Positions 34,393-42,059 of a DNA stretch of 64,000 nt are shown here, one piece after another. Position numbers and translations under genes: made by a program. This DNA is from Bacteroidota bacterium (lineage in GTDB: Bacteria; Bacteroidota; Bacteroidia; Chitinophagales; Chitinophagaceae), in NCBI GenBank assembly GCA_023415275.1, contig JAEZLJ010000164.1, forward strand, positions 1 to 64,000, read 5' to 3'. Within the stretch, counting starts at the first letter, position 1. Each line of letters opens with the position of its first letter. A model generated the notes under the pieces. That model worked only from the letters and a program-made list of their open reading frames with translations. It was not told the origin of the DNA and searched no databases.

Positions 34393-34986
34393 TTACAATA
34401 ATGCTTTTAGCTGCGCAATAAATTCACTGTTGTCATAATTGGCAAAGCCTTCATGTTTAAAAACCACCTTGCCTGTTTTATCAAGCACCACTGTAGTGGG
34501 TAAGGTGCCGGAATAGATGCCCGAAGGGGCATTGCCCGCACGGGTAAACAAAGGCATTACAAATCCCTTTTTTTGCAAAAACTCTTTTGCCTTTTCAGGA
34601 TCTTCATCTTCATTGATAAAAAGAAAAACAAACCGCTCATCTCCACGTAACTGCTTGTACATGGCATTCATACCTGGCATCTCCGCCACGCAGGGCGGGC
34701 ACCAGGTAGCCCAAAAATTAATGAATACAACCTTGCCTTCCAGTTCGGCGGTGGAGCTGGCCACACCATTCACATCACGAAACACAAAATGCTGAGCAGG
34801 CGCCTGGTTTTGATTCACCACTGCTTCTTTTTTCATTCCCGCTTTAAACAGTCCCACGTTCATGAACTGCCTTAACAGCCATGCTTTAGCTGCAGGATTA
34901 AAAACCAGGAGCAAAAGCAATCCAATGAATAGATAATTGCCTACTTTTTTTACAATAGGTTTATTGAACTTTTGCATGAATGACAT
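34393..34986 (-). CDS. TlpA-type thioredoxin-fold protein, membrane-anchored
   Basis: 197 residues. A single N-terminal membrane helix (about 14-35) anchors a periplasmic thioredoxin domain. The redox motif is in 'FINFWATWCPPCVAEMPGMNAMYKQL' (Cys-Pro-Pro-Cys), and a cis-Pro is expected near 'YSGTLPTTVVLDKTG'. TlpA-like proteins reduce or oxidise thiols in the envelope. It is the last gene of the run TauE, MBL-rhodanese, rhodanese, TlpA on the minus strand, so it most likely works on sulfur carriers or on damaged thiols produced during sulfide metabolism. Confidence 0.85.
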   Translation of the reverse strand: MSFMQKFNKPIVKKVGNYLFIGLLLLLVFNPAAKAWLLRQFMNVGLFKAGMKKEAVVNQNQAPAQHFVFRDVNGVASSTAELEGKVVFINFWATWCPPCVAEMPGMNAMYKQLRGDERFVFLFINEDEDPEKAKEFLQKKGFVMPLFTRAGNAPSGIYSGTLPTTVVLDKTGKVVFKHEGFANYDNSEFIAQLKALL

Positions 34987-35048
34987 ATTGGTATTGAATG
35001 GCCAGGGGAAAATATAACCCTGGTGCTTATAATAAAATGCAAACTTTC

Positions 35049-35354
35049 CTAGCCTGTTTGTAAGGCATTCCAGGCACCACCATTATACACTTCAATCCCT
35101 GCAGATTTTAAAATAGTTTTGGCCATAGCGCTTCGGCTACCGCTACGGCATACCGTTACCACTGGCTTATTCCATTGGCGGATGATGTCGGCTTTCAATT
35201 TGATCTCATTCAAAGGAATATTCTTAGACCCGGCAATATGGCCTTGCTGGTATTCAGCCTTTGTACGCACATCCAGTATTACGGCACCCTGCTGCAGCGC
35301 TTCGGAAAGACCTGCATTACCAGTTGAAAACAGGCGTTTGATAAATGAAAACAT
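35049..35354 (-). CDS. Single-domain rhodanese
   Basis: 101 residues from the Met at 35354 ('MFSFIKRLFSTGNAG'). The domain reads 'VILDVRTKAEYQQGHIAGSKNIPLNEI' and 'PVVTVCRSGSRSAMAKTIL', with the catalytic Cys in the CRSGSR loop. It moves sulfane sulfur between thiols. The neighbours (MBL-rhodanese upstream and TlpA downstream on the same strand) place it in a persulfide pathway. The 8-bp inverted repeat at 35389-35396/35413-35420 in the gap before it may separate the transcripts. Confidence 0.87.
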   Translation of the reverse strand: MFSFIKRLFSTGNAGLSEALQQGAVILDVRTKAEYQQGHIAGSKNIPLNEIKLKADIIRQWNKPVVTVCRSGSRSAMAKTILKSAGIEVYNGGAWNALQTG

Positions 35355-35428
35355 CAGTAATAATTTTTTAAGTATAAGAACCATGCAAGGGCAGGTTACA
35401 CGTCATTTTCTTACCTGCCCATGAACCA

Positions 35429-36847
35429 TTATTGAACTAAAGTGGTAGGACATACATAATCAGTGACAGGAAGTGCGCCTGATTCCTTTATGGCCTTAAA
35501 TCCACCCTTTACATCCACCAGTTGATCAAATCCCCTGGCTTTTAATATAGAAGCGAAGATCATGGAGCGGTAGCCACCGGCACAATGCACATAATAAGGC
35601 TGGCCCTTATCCAGCGAAGACAATTGTTCATTGATATTGTCCAATGGTGTATTGATAGCTCCTTCCATATGCTCTGCCTTGTATTCTGAAGGTTTACGTA
35701 CGTCCAGTACCGTTACTTTGTCTTTTGAAAGGTTTTTAGCCAATTCTTCTGCCGTGATGGACACAATATGATCTACTTGCTTACCGGCGGCTTTCCAGGA
35801 TTCAAATCCACCTTTCAAAAAACCTATGGTATGATCATATCCTACTCTCGCCAGGCGGGTGATCACTTCTTCCTCCCTGCCGTCATCAGCCACAATCAGT
35901 ATTTGTTGTTTGATATCCGGGATCAGTGCTCCCACCCAGGGTGCAAAGGATCCATCAATACCAATGTTGATAGAATTGGGAATAAAGCCCCTGGCAAATG
36001 TTTGAGGATCCCTGGTGTCTAGTACCAGAGCGCCTGTTTCGTTAGCGGCTGTTTCAAAAGCTTCGGGTGAAAGCGCATGGTTTCCTCTTTCCATGACTTC
36101 TGCAATGCTTTCGTAACCTTCTTTGTTCAACATTACATTCAAAGGAAAATAAGCCGGGGGAGTGGTTAATCCTTCAGTCACCTCTTTGATAAACGCATCC
36201 CTGCTCATATCGGCACGCAAAGCATAGTTGGTTTTTTTCTGGTGGCCCAGCGTGTCCGAGGTTTCTTTGCTCATATTCTTGCCGCAGGCGCTTCCTGCCC
36301 CGTGGGCAGGATACACAATGATATCGTCTGAAAGAGGCATGACCTTGTTGCGCAGCGAATCGAAAAGCAACCCTGCCAGTTCATCCTGCGAAAGGTGGGC
36401 AGCCTTCTGCGCCAGGTCCGGACGGCCTACATCCCCAATGAACAGGGTATCGCCTGAGAACAAGGCCACATCTTTACCCTTTTCATCACGCAGCAGGTAG
36501 CAGGTGCTTTCCATGGTATGCCCGGGGGTATGCAACACCTTGAAGCTTACGTGGCCTACTTGGAATTCCTCGCCGTCTTTGGCAATATGGGCTTTGAACG
36601 ATGGCTCCGCAGTTGGCCCATACACTATGGGTGCACCGGTTTGTTTGGAAAGATCCAGGTGGCCGGAAACAAAGTCCGCATGAAAATGGGTTTCAAACAC
36701 ATATTTGATTTGAGCTCCATTGGCCTTAGCCTTTTGCACATAGGACTCAACCTCTCTCAATGGATCAATCACTACTGCTTCTCCTTCACTTTCTATATAA
36801 TAGGCACCTTGTGCCAGGCAACCGGTATATATCTGTTCTATTTTCAT
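35429..36847 (-). CDS. Persulfide dioxygenase-like MBL protein fused to two rhodanese domains
   Basis: 472 residues. The N-terminal metallo-beta-lactamase domain (about 1-240) has 'ETHFHADFVSGHLDLSKQTG' with the His-x-His-x-Asp metal site and 'LHTPGHTMESTCYLL', and it matches the ETHE1 group of non-haem iron persulfide dioxygenases. Rhodanese domain 1 (about 270-365) has Asp instead of Cys in its loop ('ADDGREEE') and should be inactive. Domain 2 (about 375-465) keeps Cys in 'YVHCAGGYRSM'. The enzyme probably oxidises glutathione or other persulfides to sulfite. It is preceded by a predicted Crp/Fnr site and by the exporter TauE on the same strand. Confidence 0.88.
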   Translation of the reverse strand: MKIEQIYTGCLAQGAYYIESEGEAVVIDPLREVESYVQKAKANGAQIKYVFETHFHADFVSGHLDLSKQTGAPIVYGPTAEPSFKAHIAKDGEEFQVGHVSFKVLHTPGHTMESTCYLLRDEKGKDVALFSGDTLFIGDVGRPDLAQKAAHLSQDELAGLLFDSLRNKVMPLSDDIIVYPAHGAGSACGKNMSKETSDTLGHQKKTNYALRADMSRDAFIKEVTEGLTTPPAYFPLNVMLNKEGYESIAEVMERGNHALSPEAFETAANETGALVLDTRDPQTFARGFIPNSINIGIDGSFAPWVGALIPDIKQQILIVADDGREEEVITRLARVGYDHTIGFLKGGFESWKAAGKQVDHIVSITAEELAKNLSKDKVTVLDVRKPSEYKAEHMEGAINTPLDNINEQLSSLDKGQPYYVHCAGGYRSMIFASILKARGFDQLVDVKGGFKAIKESGALPVTDYVCPTTLVQ

Positions 36848-36902
36848 ATCAATAGGTTTTTAATTTTCCTGAACAAAATTCGCTTTCCCCATGCTTACCT
36901 TC

Positions 36903-36918
36903 CGTGACACCGATCACA
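36903..36918. promoter_or_regulatory. Predicted Crp/Fnr operator before the persulfide dioxygenase gene
   Basis: CGTGACACCGATCACA contains GTGA (36904-36907) and TCAC (36914-36917) separated by six bases; one base of the extended palindrome is off. It ends 56 bases upstream of the start at 36847, in the short gap after the TauE gene. Confidence 0.5.
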
Positions 36919-36930
36919 GTTGGAAATCCA

Positions 36931-37734
36931 TTATTTCAGCAGGGTTTCTTTTATAATAATGTAGATGCCCATCACCAGCACAAACCAGCCAAAGCCCTTC
37001 CTGAGCTTATTGCCCGGGATCTTTTTTCCCATGGAGCCGCCAATAAAAATACCGGCAATGGCTATAGCACTTACTTTAGCCAGGAATATCCAGTCGATGG
37101 TAAAATGCCCGAGATCGCCGGTGAACCCGATCAGCGAATTCAGGGCAATGATCATCAGTGAAGTACCTATAGCTTTTTTCATGGGCAGCCTTAACAAAAA
37201 CACGAGTGCCGGTATCAGCAAAAAGCCACCTCCAGCACCCAAAAAACCCGTTACCAGGCCAATGGCAATACCATAGGCCACCAACTTGCCAAAACGGATG
37301 CTATCCATAGATTCGTTATCCGCCACTACCTGTTTTCTTTTTGAGCTACGTATCATGCTGATAGAAGCCAGGAGCATGAGAAGCGCAAAGAGAACCATTG
37401 TAAGTAAAGATTCGGTAATGGTAAAGCTGCCAATGGTGGCTATTTGTTTGGGAATGGCAGGCACCAGGAACTTGCGGGTAAGAAATACCGTGACAATAGA
37501 GGAAGCTCCAAACAGCAGGGCCGCCTTCACATTTACCATTCCTTTCCGAAGATTGTTCAGCGCACCGACCAGGCTGGTAGATCCCACAACAAACAGGGAA
37601 TAGGAAGTGGCCAGCAGGGGTTGCAGTCCAAACAGGTACACCATTACAGGCACCGTAAGTATTGAACCACCGCCACCGATCAGTCCCAGCGAAATGCCAA
37701 TGAGTAAGGATGCTATATAACCAATTAATTCCAT
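36931..37734 (-). CDS. TauE/SafE-family sulfite or sulfur-compound exporter
   Basis: 267 residues from the Met at 37734 ('MELIGYIASLLIGISLGLIGGGGSIL'); the longer frame has no coding character upstream. About eight membrane segments; the hallmark motifs 'LIGGGGSILTVPVMVYLFGL' and 'GLVTGFLGAGGGFLLIPALVFLLRLPMKKAIGTSLMIIALNS' are both present. The family exports sulfite, sulfoacetate or similar anions. Being first in the run that continues with the persulfide dioxygenase, it plausibly removes the sulfite that enzyme makes; this is inference. A perfect operator-like palindrome lies 49 bases upstream. Confidence 0.87.
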   Translation of the reverse strand: MELIGYIASLLIGISLGLIGGGGSILTVPVMVYLFGLQPLLATSYSLFVVGSTSLVGALNNLRKGMVNVKAALLFGASSIVTVFLTRKFLVPAIPKQIATIGSFTITESLLTMVLFALLMLLASISMIRSSKRKQVVADNESMDSIRFGKLVAYGIAIGLVTGFLGAGGGFLLIPALVFLLRLPMKKAIGTSLMIIALNSLIGFTGDLGHFTIDWIFLAKVSAIAIAGIFIGGSMGKKIPGNKLRKGFGWFVLVMGIYIIIKETLLK

Positions 37735-37782
37735 TAGTATTATTATGATTGTGCAAAGCTGGAAAAAGGTATCGTCGTTTAC

Positions 37783-37798
37783 CGTGATACTGATCACG
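37783..37798. promoter_or_regulatory. Predicted Crp/Fnr operator upstream of tauE
   Basis: CGTGATACTGATCACG is a perfect palindrome with TGAT-N4-ATCA and GTGA-N6-TCAC cores, so it fits both Fnr and Crp half-site geometry. It starts 49 bases before the TauE start at 37734. It is the best of the three similar sites in the window. Confidence 0.6.
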
Positions 37799-38008
37799 CA
37801 TGAACCTTTAAACTTATTCCCGGCTACAAGATTAATATTTAATTTTCCAAGACATAGCCTGCTACCCAATTCAGGAATGAAAGAGGATAATTAAGAAAGA
37901 AAGGTTTGCCCGTCCATGTTAAGAATTTCTCCGGTAACTCCGGGCAGGCGAGAGGCATTTAAAATAAAGAAATGGGAAAAAAGCAGGTGTTGAACGGCGT
38001 GCGCTTCA

Positions 38009-38653
38009 TTATAAGGCTTTATCCAGGTCCAGCAGCTCCACGTGTGAACCATGCAATTTGATCACGCCTTTTTCTGAGAGCTTTTTCATCAGCCTGGAGA
38101 TCACCTCCCGTGAGGAATTCAGATCCTGGGCTATTTCCCTGTTTGATAAGGTCATGATATTGCTGTTGAACTGTTGCTGGTGACGGCGCATATAAAAAAC
38201 CAGGCGTTCATCCATGTTCCGGAAGGCAATATGATCGATGGTTTGCAATAACTCTTCAAAGCGTTCGCGGTAGGTGCTTACCGCAAACTGCGCCCAGCTT
38301 TTATACCTGCCCATCCATTCATTCACCACGTCCACAGGCACACTCAATATGGTAGATGGCTTAATGGCCCTGGCCATCACTTCACTGCGTTCCTGGCCCA
38401 GTGCACAGACCAGGGATATAGCACAGGCTTTCCCTCCATCGAGGTAGTACATAAAGAACTCATTGCCATCATCATCCTCCCGGTAGATCTTGATCAGACC
38501 ATCCAACACCAGCAGGGTAGAGCGGATGTTTTGGCCTGAACGCACCAGCAATTCGCCCGGTTGTATTGTCCTGATGTCTGCAGCATTAATCATTTCCTGA
38601 ATGAGTTCTTTTTCCAGCGTCGGGAAATGCTGCATCAATTCCTTTTCGGTCAT
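38009..38653 (-). CDS. Crp/Fnr-family regulator of the sulfur module (proposed)
   Basis: 214 residues. The N-terminal barrel ('LLVRSGQNIRSTLLVLDGLIKIYREDDDGNEFFMYYLDGGKACAI') has no Cys cluster like Fnr. The C-terminal helix-turn-helix is 'MTLSNREIAQDLNSSREVISRLMKKLSEKGVIKL'. Its recognition helix has Arg-Glu-x-x-Ser-Arg, combining the Crp Arg-Glu and Fnr Glu-Ser-Arg contacts. This agrees with the GTGAT-N4-ATCAC site found before TauE. It sits upstream of the sulfur genes on the same strand but in its own unit, and a repeat-rich spacer separates it from the M1-like peptidase. Confidence 0.82.
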   Translation of the reverse strand: MTEKELMQHFPTLEKELIQEMINAADIRTIQPGELLVRSGQNIRSTLLVLDGLIKIYREDDDGNEFFMYYLDGGKACAISLVCALGQERSEVMARAIKPSTILSVPVDVVNEWMGRYKSWAQFAVSTYRERFEELLQTIDHIAFRNMDERLVFYMRRHQQQFNSNIMTLSNREIAQDLNSSREVISRLMKKLSEKGVIKLHGSHVELLDLDKAL

Positions 38654-38767
38654 AACCCAAAGTTAACAGCAACTATACATACTCCGAAGCACCGATGATA
38701 CCGCCCCCCTAACCCAGGATAGGTCAGCTACAGATACTTAATAGGGTAAGCCAGTAAGATTGTACTA

Positions 38768-38915
38768 CCCGTTACAGATATAGCTGAGCCCAGGCTCCTC
38801 CCTATCTACTAGCTATCTACGCCCGGGATACTCCGTGCGGGCCCGTTACAGATATAGCTGAGCCCAGGCTCCTCCCTATCTACTAGCTATCTACGCCCGG
38901 GATACTCCGTGCGGG
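38768..38915. repeat. Exact 74-bp tandem duplication
   Basis: Bases 38768-38841 and 38842-38915 are identical. The unit starts CCCGTTACAGATATAGCTG and ends ATACTCCGTGCGGG. Both copies include CTCCCTATCTAC (38798-38809 and 38872-38883). The exact identity implies recent duplication by slippage or recombination, or a mis-assembly. Confidence 0.75.
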
Positions 38916-38970
38916 CACGGAGTATCCATACCTTTCATAGGGAGTAGATAGGGCGAAAGTGGGAAGGAAC
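38872..38970. repeat. Structured repeat, copy B (hairpin between CTCCCTATCTAC and GGAAGGAAC)
   Basis: The left flank CTCCCTATCTAC (38872-38883) is followed by a perfect 13-bp hairpin GGATACTCCGTGC/GCACGGAGTATCC (38900-38912 and 38915-38927), and GGAAGGAAC lies at 38962-38970. Further out, AGTAGATAGGG (38943-38953) pairs with CCCTATCTACT of the duplicated unit. The order matches copy A at 2543-2631. A large cruciform or stable RNA is possible. Confidence 0.6.
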
Positions 38971-39191
38971 CTGGGGGAAGTCCCCATAAGGAATGGGGAT
39001 AAATAAGGTAATGGACAGGCTTTGTTATTACTAATATTTTTAGTATTTTAGTGTTTGAAATCCTGCTGGATTACTCCGGTCTTATGCATTGGATTCCTTC
39101 ATGAAATAGATGGAGCGGAATGATACAGGCAAGGCATTGGTGACGATCGCGGTTTGGTTCAGCAGGTGCATTTTTGATATCTTCATACCTT

Positions 39192-40913
39192 ATGAGAAAA
39201 CCCTTCTTTGCAACCTTATTGTTTTCTTTAGCCAGACTTTTTCTGTTGGCACAGGATACCATTCCACACGTTCAGGGCAAGGTGGTCATTTCAGTGAAAA
39301 AGGGAACCATGGAGTGCGACCTGACCTTATCGAATATGCCGAAGCTTAGTGATTACTACCTTAGGCTGAATGCAGGTATGAATGTCAGGTATATCAAAAA
39401 TGCAGAAGGTAACCTACCGCCCCTCTCCTACGAAAGATCAATGCAGGACACGCTGTCTTCCGGGGAATCACTGGCCTACTATATACCTTCCTGGACCCAA
39501 AACGGCAAATACCTCCCGCATGCCATCCGTTTCAATTATGTAGGTATGTATCCTGTGATCAGTGATAGCTCAAGCGCCCAGGACTGGAGAGGCAATATTG
39601 CTTTTAATGGCACCACCTTGCGTGCCGATGGTATTCAAAGTGCCTGGTGCCCGATATTGTACGATGTGAAAACGGATACCAGGTATGAAAAAGTAACCTA
39701 TGACCTCGATGTGACCTGTAAAGATTGCAAGGTGATCTATATCAATGGCAGTACACCTGTTGTGGGCACGTATGCGAAATTAAAAAGCTCTAATGCGCAA
39801 GACCTCACTTTATTCGCCGGTGATTTCAGATCGGTAGCCATTAACGGGAATTACTTTTTGAATGCCGATGCCACTGACCAGCAACTCAGGGAACTGGAAA
39901 AGGCACTTCATAACTACCAGGGCTACCTGGAGCAAAAAATAGCTATTCCCTATAAAGGCAAGGCAGTGTACATTCAAACCACCCCGGTATCAAAAAATAA
40001 CTCCTGGCTATTTGCCTCTTATCCTACCATAGTGAAAGTGGGTTGGGAAGAAGGCATGAAAGCATTTGCGAACAAAAAGGAAGGAGCGGGATTCATGCAG
40101 TATATGGCCCATGAATTGTCACACTATTATTTTGGAACCTACCGAAACTTCAATTCCCCACTAGGCGATATGATTTCGGAAGGCTTTGCTGAATTCCTGG
40201 CACTGCATATGACCAGAACCCAGGTCAGTGACAGCCTGTACCAAGAGAAGCTTCGGTCAAAAGCACAAGCACTGCGCAATTTCAAACCCCTGCCAATGTC
40301 CAGGATCAGTTCAAAGAACGACTACGCCAACCGGGAGCTGTATGTATATTATTATGCGCCACTCATTTTTTCAGCTATTGAAAAAGAGATCGGGCAAGAG
40401 CACATGTGGAAATGGATAAAAGAACTGTTACAATCTCCCACCGTATTTACCAACTACCATTTTATTGAGCAGACTTTGAACAAAGTAGTTACGGACAACA
40501 AACAATTCAGGCAATTGGTTGACAAGTATTTGGAAGCTGAATCCTCCCTTCAAAATGCGCTTTCTATTCTGAATATTGCTCCTAATGAAACGACCGCCTC
40601 CACCACTGGTAAGCCTAAAGCCCAAACCTATTATTACTTCTTTTTTTCAAGGCCGGTGACGGATGCCGGTTCCACTCAAAACAGGGTGATCAAGCACTCC
40701 GAAATTTTGCAGGCCACAGCCACCTGGGATGAATTATCTGTGATGGCACAGCCTTATTTTAAACAGATCACCGATGAATGTGAAAATGAAGGAGGTTGCA
40801 CGAGTGACCTGAACACCTATGATTCGGAGGGAAAAGCTAAAGCCGCCTTGCAGCGTTGGCTGTCAAGGTATAATAAGGATGGGACCCTGCAGGTGAAAAT
40901 ACTGAAGCCATAA
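39192..40913 (+). CDS. M1-like gluzincin metallopeptidase, exported
   Basis: 573 residues from the Met at 39192, with a signal peptide ending at LLAQ (about 21). After an N-terminal beta domain (about 30-230), the catalytic centre is 'YMAHELSHYYFG' with His307, Glu308 and His311 and, 18 residues on, Glu330 in 'MISEGFAEF': the HExxH-x18-E pattern of M1 aminopeptidases. The family's GAMEN substrate motif is not evident, so it may be an M1-like enzyme with different specificity. The C-terminal part (about 475-573) with 'QITDECENEGGCTSDL' is unlike family members I know. Location should be periplasm or cell surface. Confidence 0.75.
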   Translation: MRKPFFATLLFSLARLFLLAQDTIPHVQGKVVISVKKGTMECDLTLSNMPKLSDYYLRLNAGMNVRYIKNAEGNLPPLSYERSMQDTLSSGESLAYYIPSWTQNGKYLPHAIRFNYVGMYPVISDSSSAQDWRGNIAFNGTTLRADGIQSAWCPILYDVKTDTRYEKVTYDLDVTCKDCKVIYINGSTPVVGTYAKLKSSNAQDLTLFAGDFRSVAINGNYFLNADATDQQLRELEKALHNYQGYLEQKIAIPYKGKAVYIQTTPVSKNNSWLFASYPTIVKVGWEEGMKAFANKKEGAGFMQYMAHELSHYYFGTYRNFNSPLGDMISEGFAEFLALHMTRTQVSDSLYQEKLRSKAQALRNFKPLPMSRISSKNDYANRELYVYYYAPLIFSAIEKEIGQEHMWKWIKELLQSPTVFTNYHFIEQTLNKVVTDNKQFRQLVDKYLEAESSLQNALSILNIAPNETTASTTGKPKAQTYYYFFFSRPVTDAGSTQNRVIKHSEILQATATWDELSVMAQPYFKQITDECENEGGCTSDLNTYDSEGKAKAALQRWLSRYNKDGTLQVKILKP

Positions 40914-41083
40914 AATAATATGACCAGGAAAAGGCATGCCATGTTATGGAATTCACCCGATGCCTTGTTTGTAACAATTTAATCCTTTACGGCTTTAATA
41001 CATGAAGGCGCTGCCTGTCTTTATTCATTTCATAAATATGATCAATGAATTTGCCATTGACAACAGCTATTCCTGATTACGCT

Positions 41084-41485
41084 TTATTTTGATCTTTGAT
41101 ATTGCTCTTCTGTCACTTTTTCCATCCAGTCCACCACCTTGCCTTCCAGGTTTTCCTGTATGGCAATATGCGACATGCCATTTGTGGGTGAAGCACCATG
41201 CCAATGCTTTTCGTTGGGCCCGAACCATACCACATCACCCGGGTGTACTTCTTCAATGCTTTCTCCATCTTTTTGCACCCAACCAATCCCGGAAACAATG
41301 ATCAACGTTTGACCCAGGGGATGAGTGTGCCAGGCTGTCCTTGCACCAGGTTCAAAGGTTACCGTGGCAGCAGCGCCCCGCCTGGTCTCATTGGCATCAA
41401 ATAAAGGATCAATTCTAACAGCACCAGTGAACCAGTCTGCAGGACCCTTGATAGAATGTTTTGTACCTGTCCTGGTAATTTCCAT
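41084..41485 (-). CDS. Single-domain cupin
   Basis: 133 residues, no signal peptide. The first cupin motif is '[35 protein letters not shown]' with two His and the metal-site Gln/Glu. The second is '[30 protein letters not shown]' with another His. This is the small cupin often found with carboxymuconolactone decarboxylase, aldo/keto reductase or monooxygenase genes. The gene for an ABM-fold protein lies just upstream on the same strand. A related but exported cupin is at 50163-50624. Confidence 0.85.
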   Translation of the reverse strand: MEITRTGTKHSIKGPADWFTGAVRIDPLFDANETRRGAAATVTFEPGARTAWHTHPLGQTLIIVSGIGWVQKDGESIEEVHPGDVVWFGPNEKHWHGASPTNGMSHIAIQENLEGKVVDWMEKVTEEQYQRSK

Positions 41486-41578
41486 TGTTTATTCTTTTTT
41501 GAATGTAAAGGGTTTTGATGTATCCAGTGAAGCCATGTTCCGACATTTTATCATTCTTATGTTGATGGTGCATGTTTA

Positions 41579-41968
41579 TCATTCTTTACGAAAAATTAAA
41601 GACATCGCTTCAGGATCTATCGCATCCATATCCACCAACCTTAATGACCTGACCATTTCCAATGTGGTAGATTTATATTTTTTAAAATGTGTCGATTTTA
41701 TATGCGATTCATAGGCCTCCCTGTTTTTGTATATCTCTAAAATTCTTACCTGTGCAGGATGATCCTTCTGGTACATGGGATAGATAGCTATCACACCAGG
41801 TTCCAGTTCTACCGATGCCCTGGATTCTTCTTTTAGGATGCGCTTATATTGTTGCAGGTAATTTGAATCAATTTCTATTTCAGAAATGCGGATCATCATA
41901 TCATGGTGCTGAGCAAAAACAGTGCAACAAAACAAAAGCACCGGCAAGAGAATAATGGAATATTTCAT
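41579..41968 (-). CDS. Exported ABM-domain (quinol monooxygenase-like) protein
   Basis: 129 residues with a signal peptide ending VFAQ. The rest, 'MMIRISEIEIDSNYLQQYKRILKEESRASVELEPGVIAIYPM' and 'PAQVRILEIYKNREAYESHIKSTHFKKY', is the antibiotic biosynthesis monooxygenase/quinol monooxygenase (YgiN-like) ferredoxin-like fold. Its substrates are usually quinones or phenolics. With the cupin downstream it forms a minimal redox pair, probably cotranscribed; the actual substrate is unknown. Confidence 0.82.
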   Translation of the reverse strand: MKYSIILLPVLLFCCTVFAQHHDMMIRISEIEIDSNYLQQYKRILKEESRASVELEPGVIAIYPMYQKDHPAQVRILEIYKNREAYESHIKSTHFKKYKSTTLEMVRSLRLVDMDAIDPEAMSLIFRKE

Positions 41969-42059
41969 TTTTATATTTTGTTATTAACCATTACTGCAGC
42001 TTGAAATGAATGGTAAAATTGAATATTCAATCTTATTCCTTTAAGGGCATTAAATCAAA

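Larger units (their letters stand above)
38654..39191. other. Repeat-rich spacer between regulator and peptidase genes
   Basis: About 540 bases; no believable gene. The centre is dominated by an exact 74-bp tandem duplication and a long imperfect palindrome (38768-38990). The right part, up to 39191, is the promoter region of the peptidase gene. A minus-strand frame at 39071-39262 overlaps the start of that gene and is rejected. Confidence 0.55.

Noticed and set aside
38768..38915. CRISPR array
   Set aside because: Only two adjacent identical units of 74 bases with no spacers between; not CRISPR.
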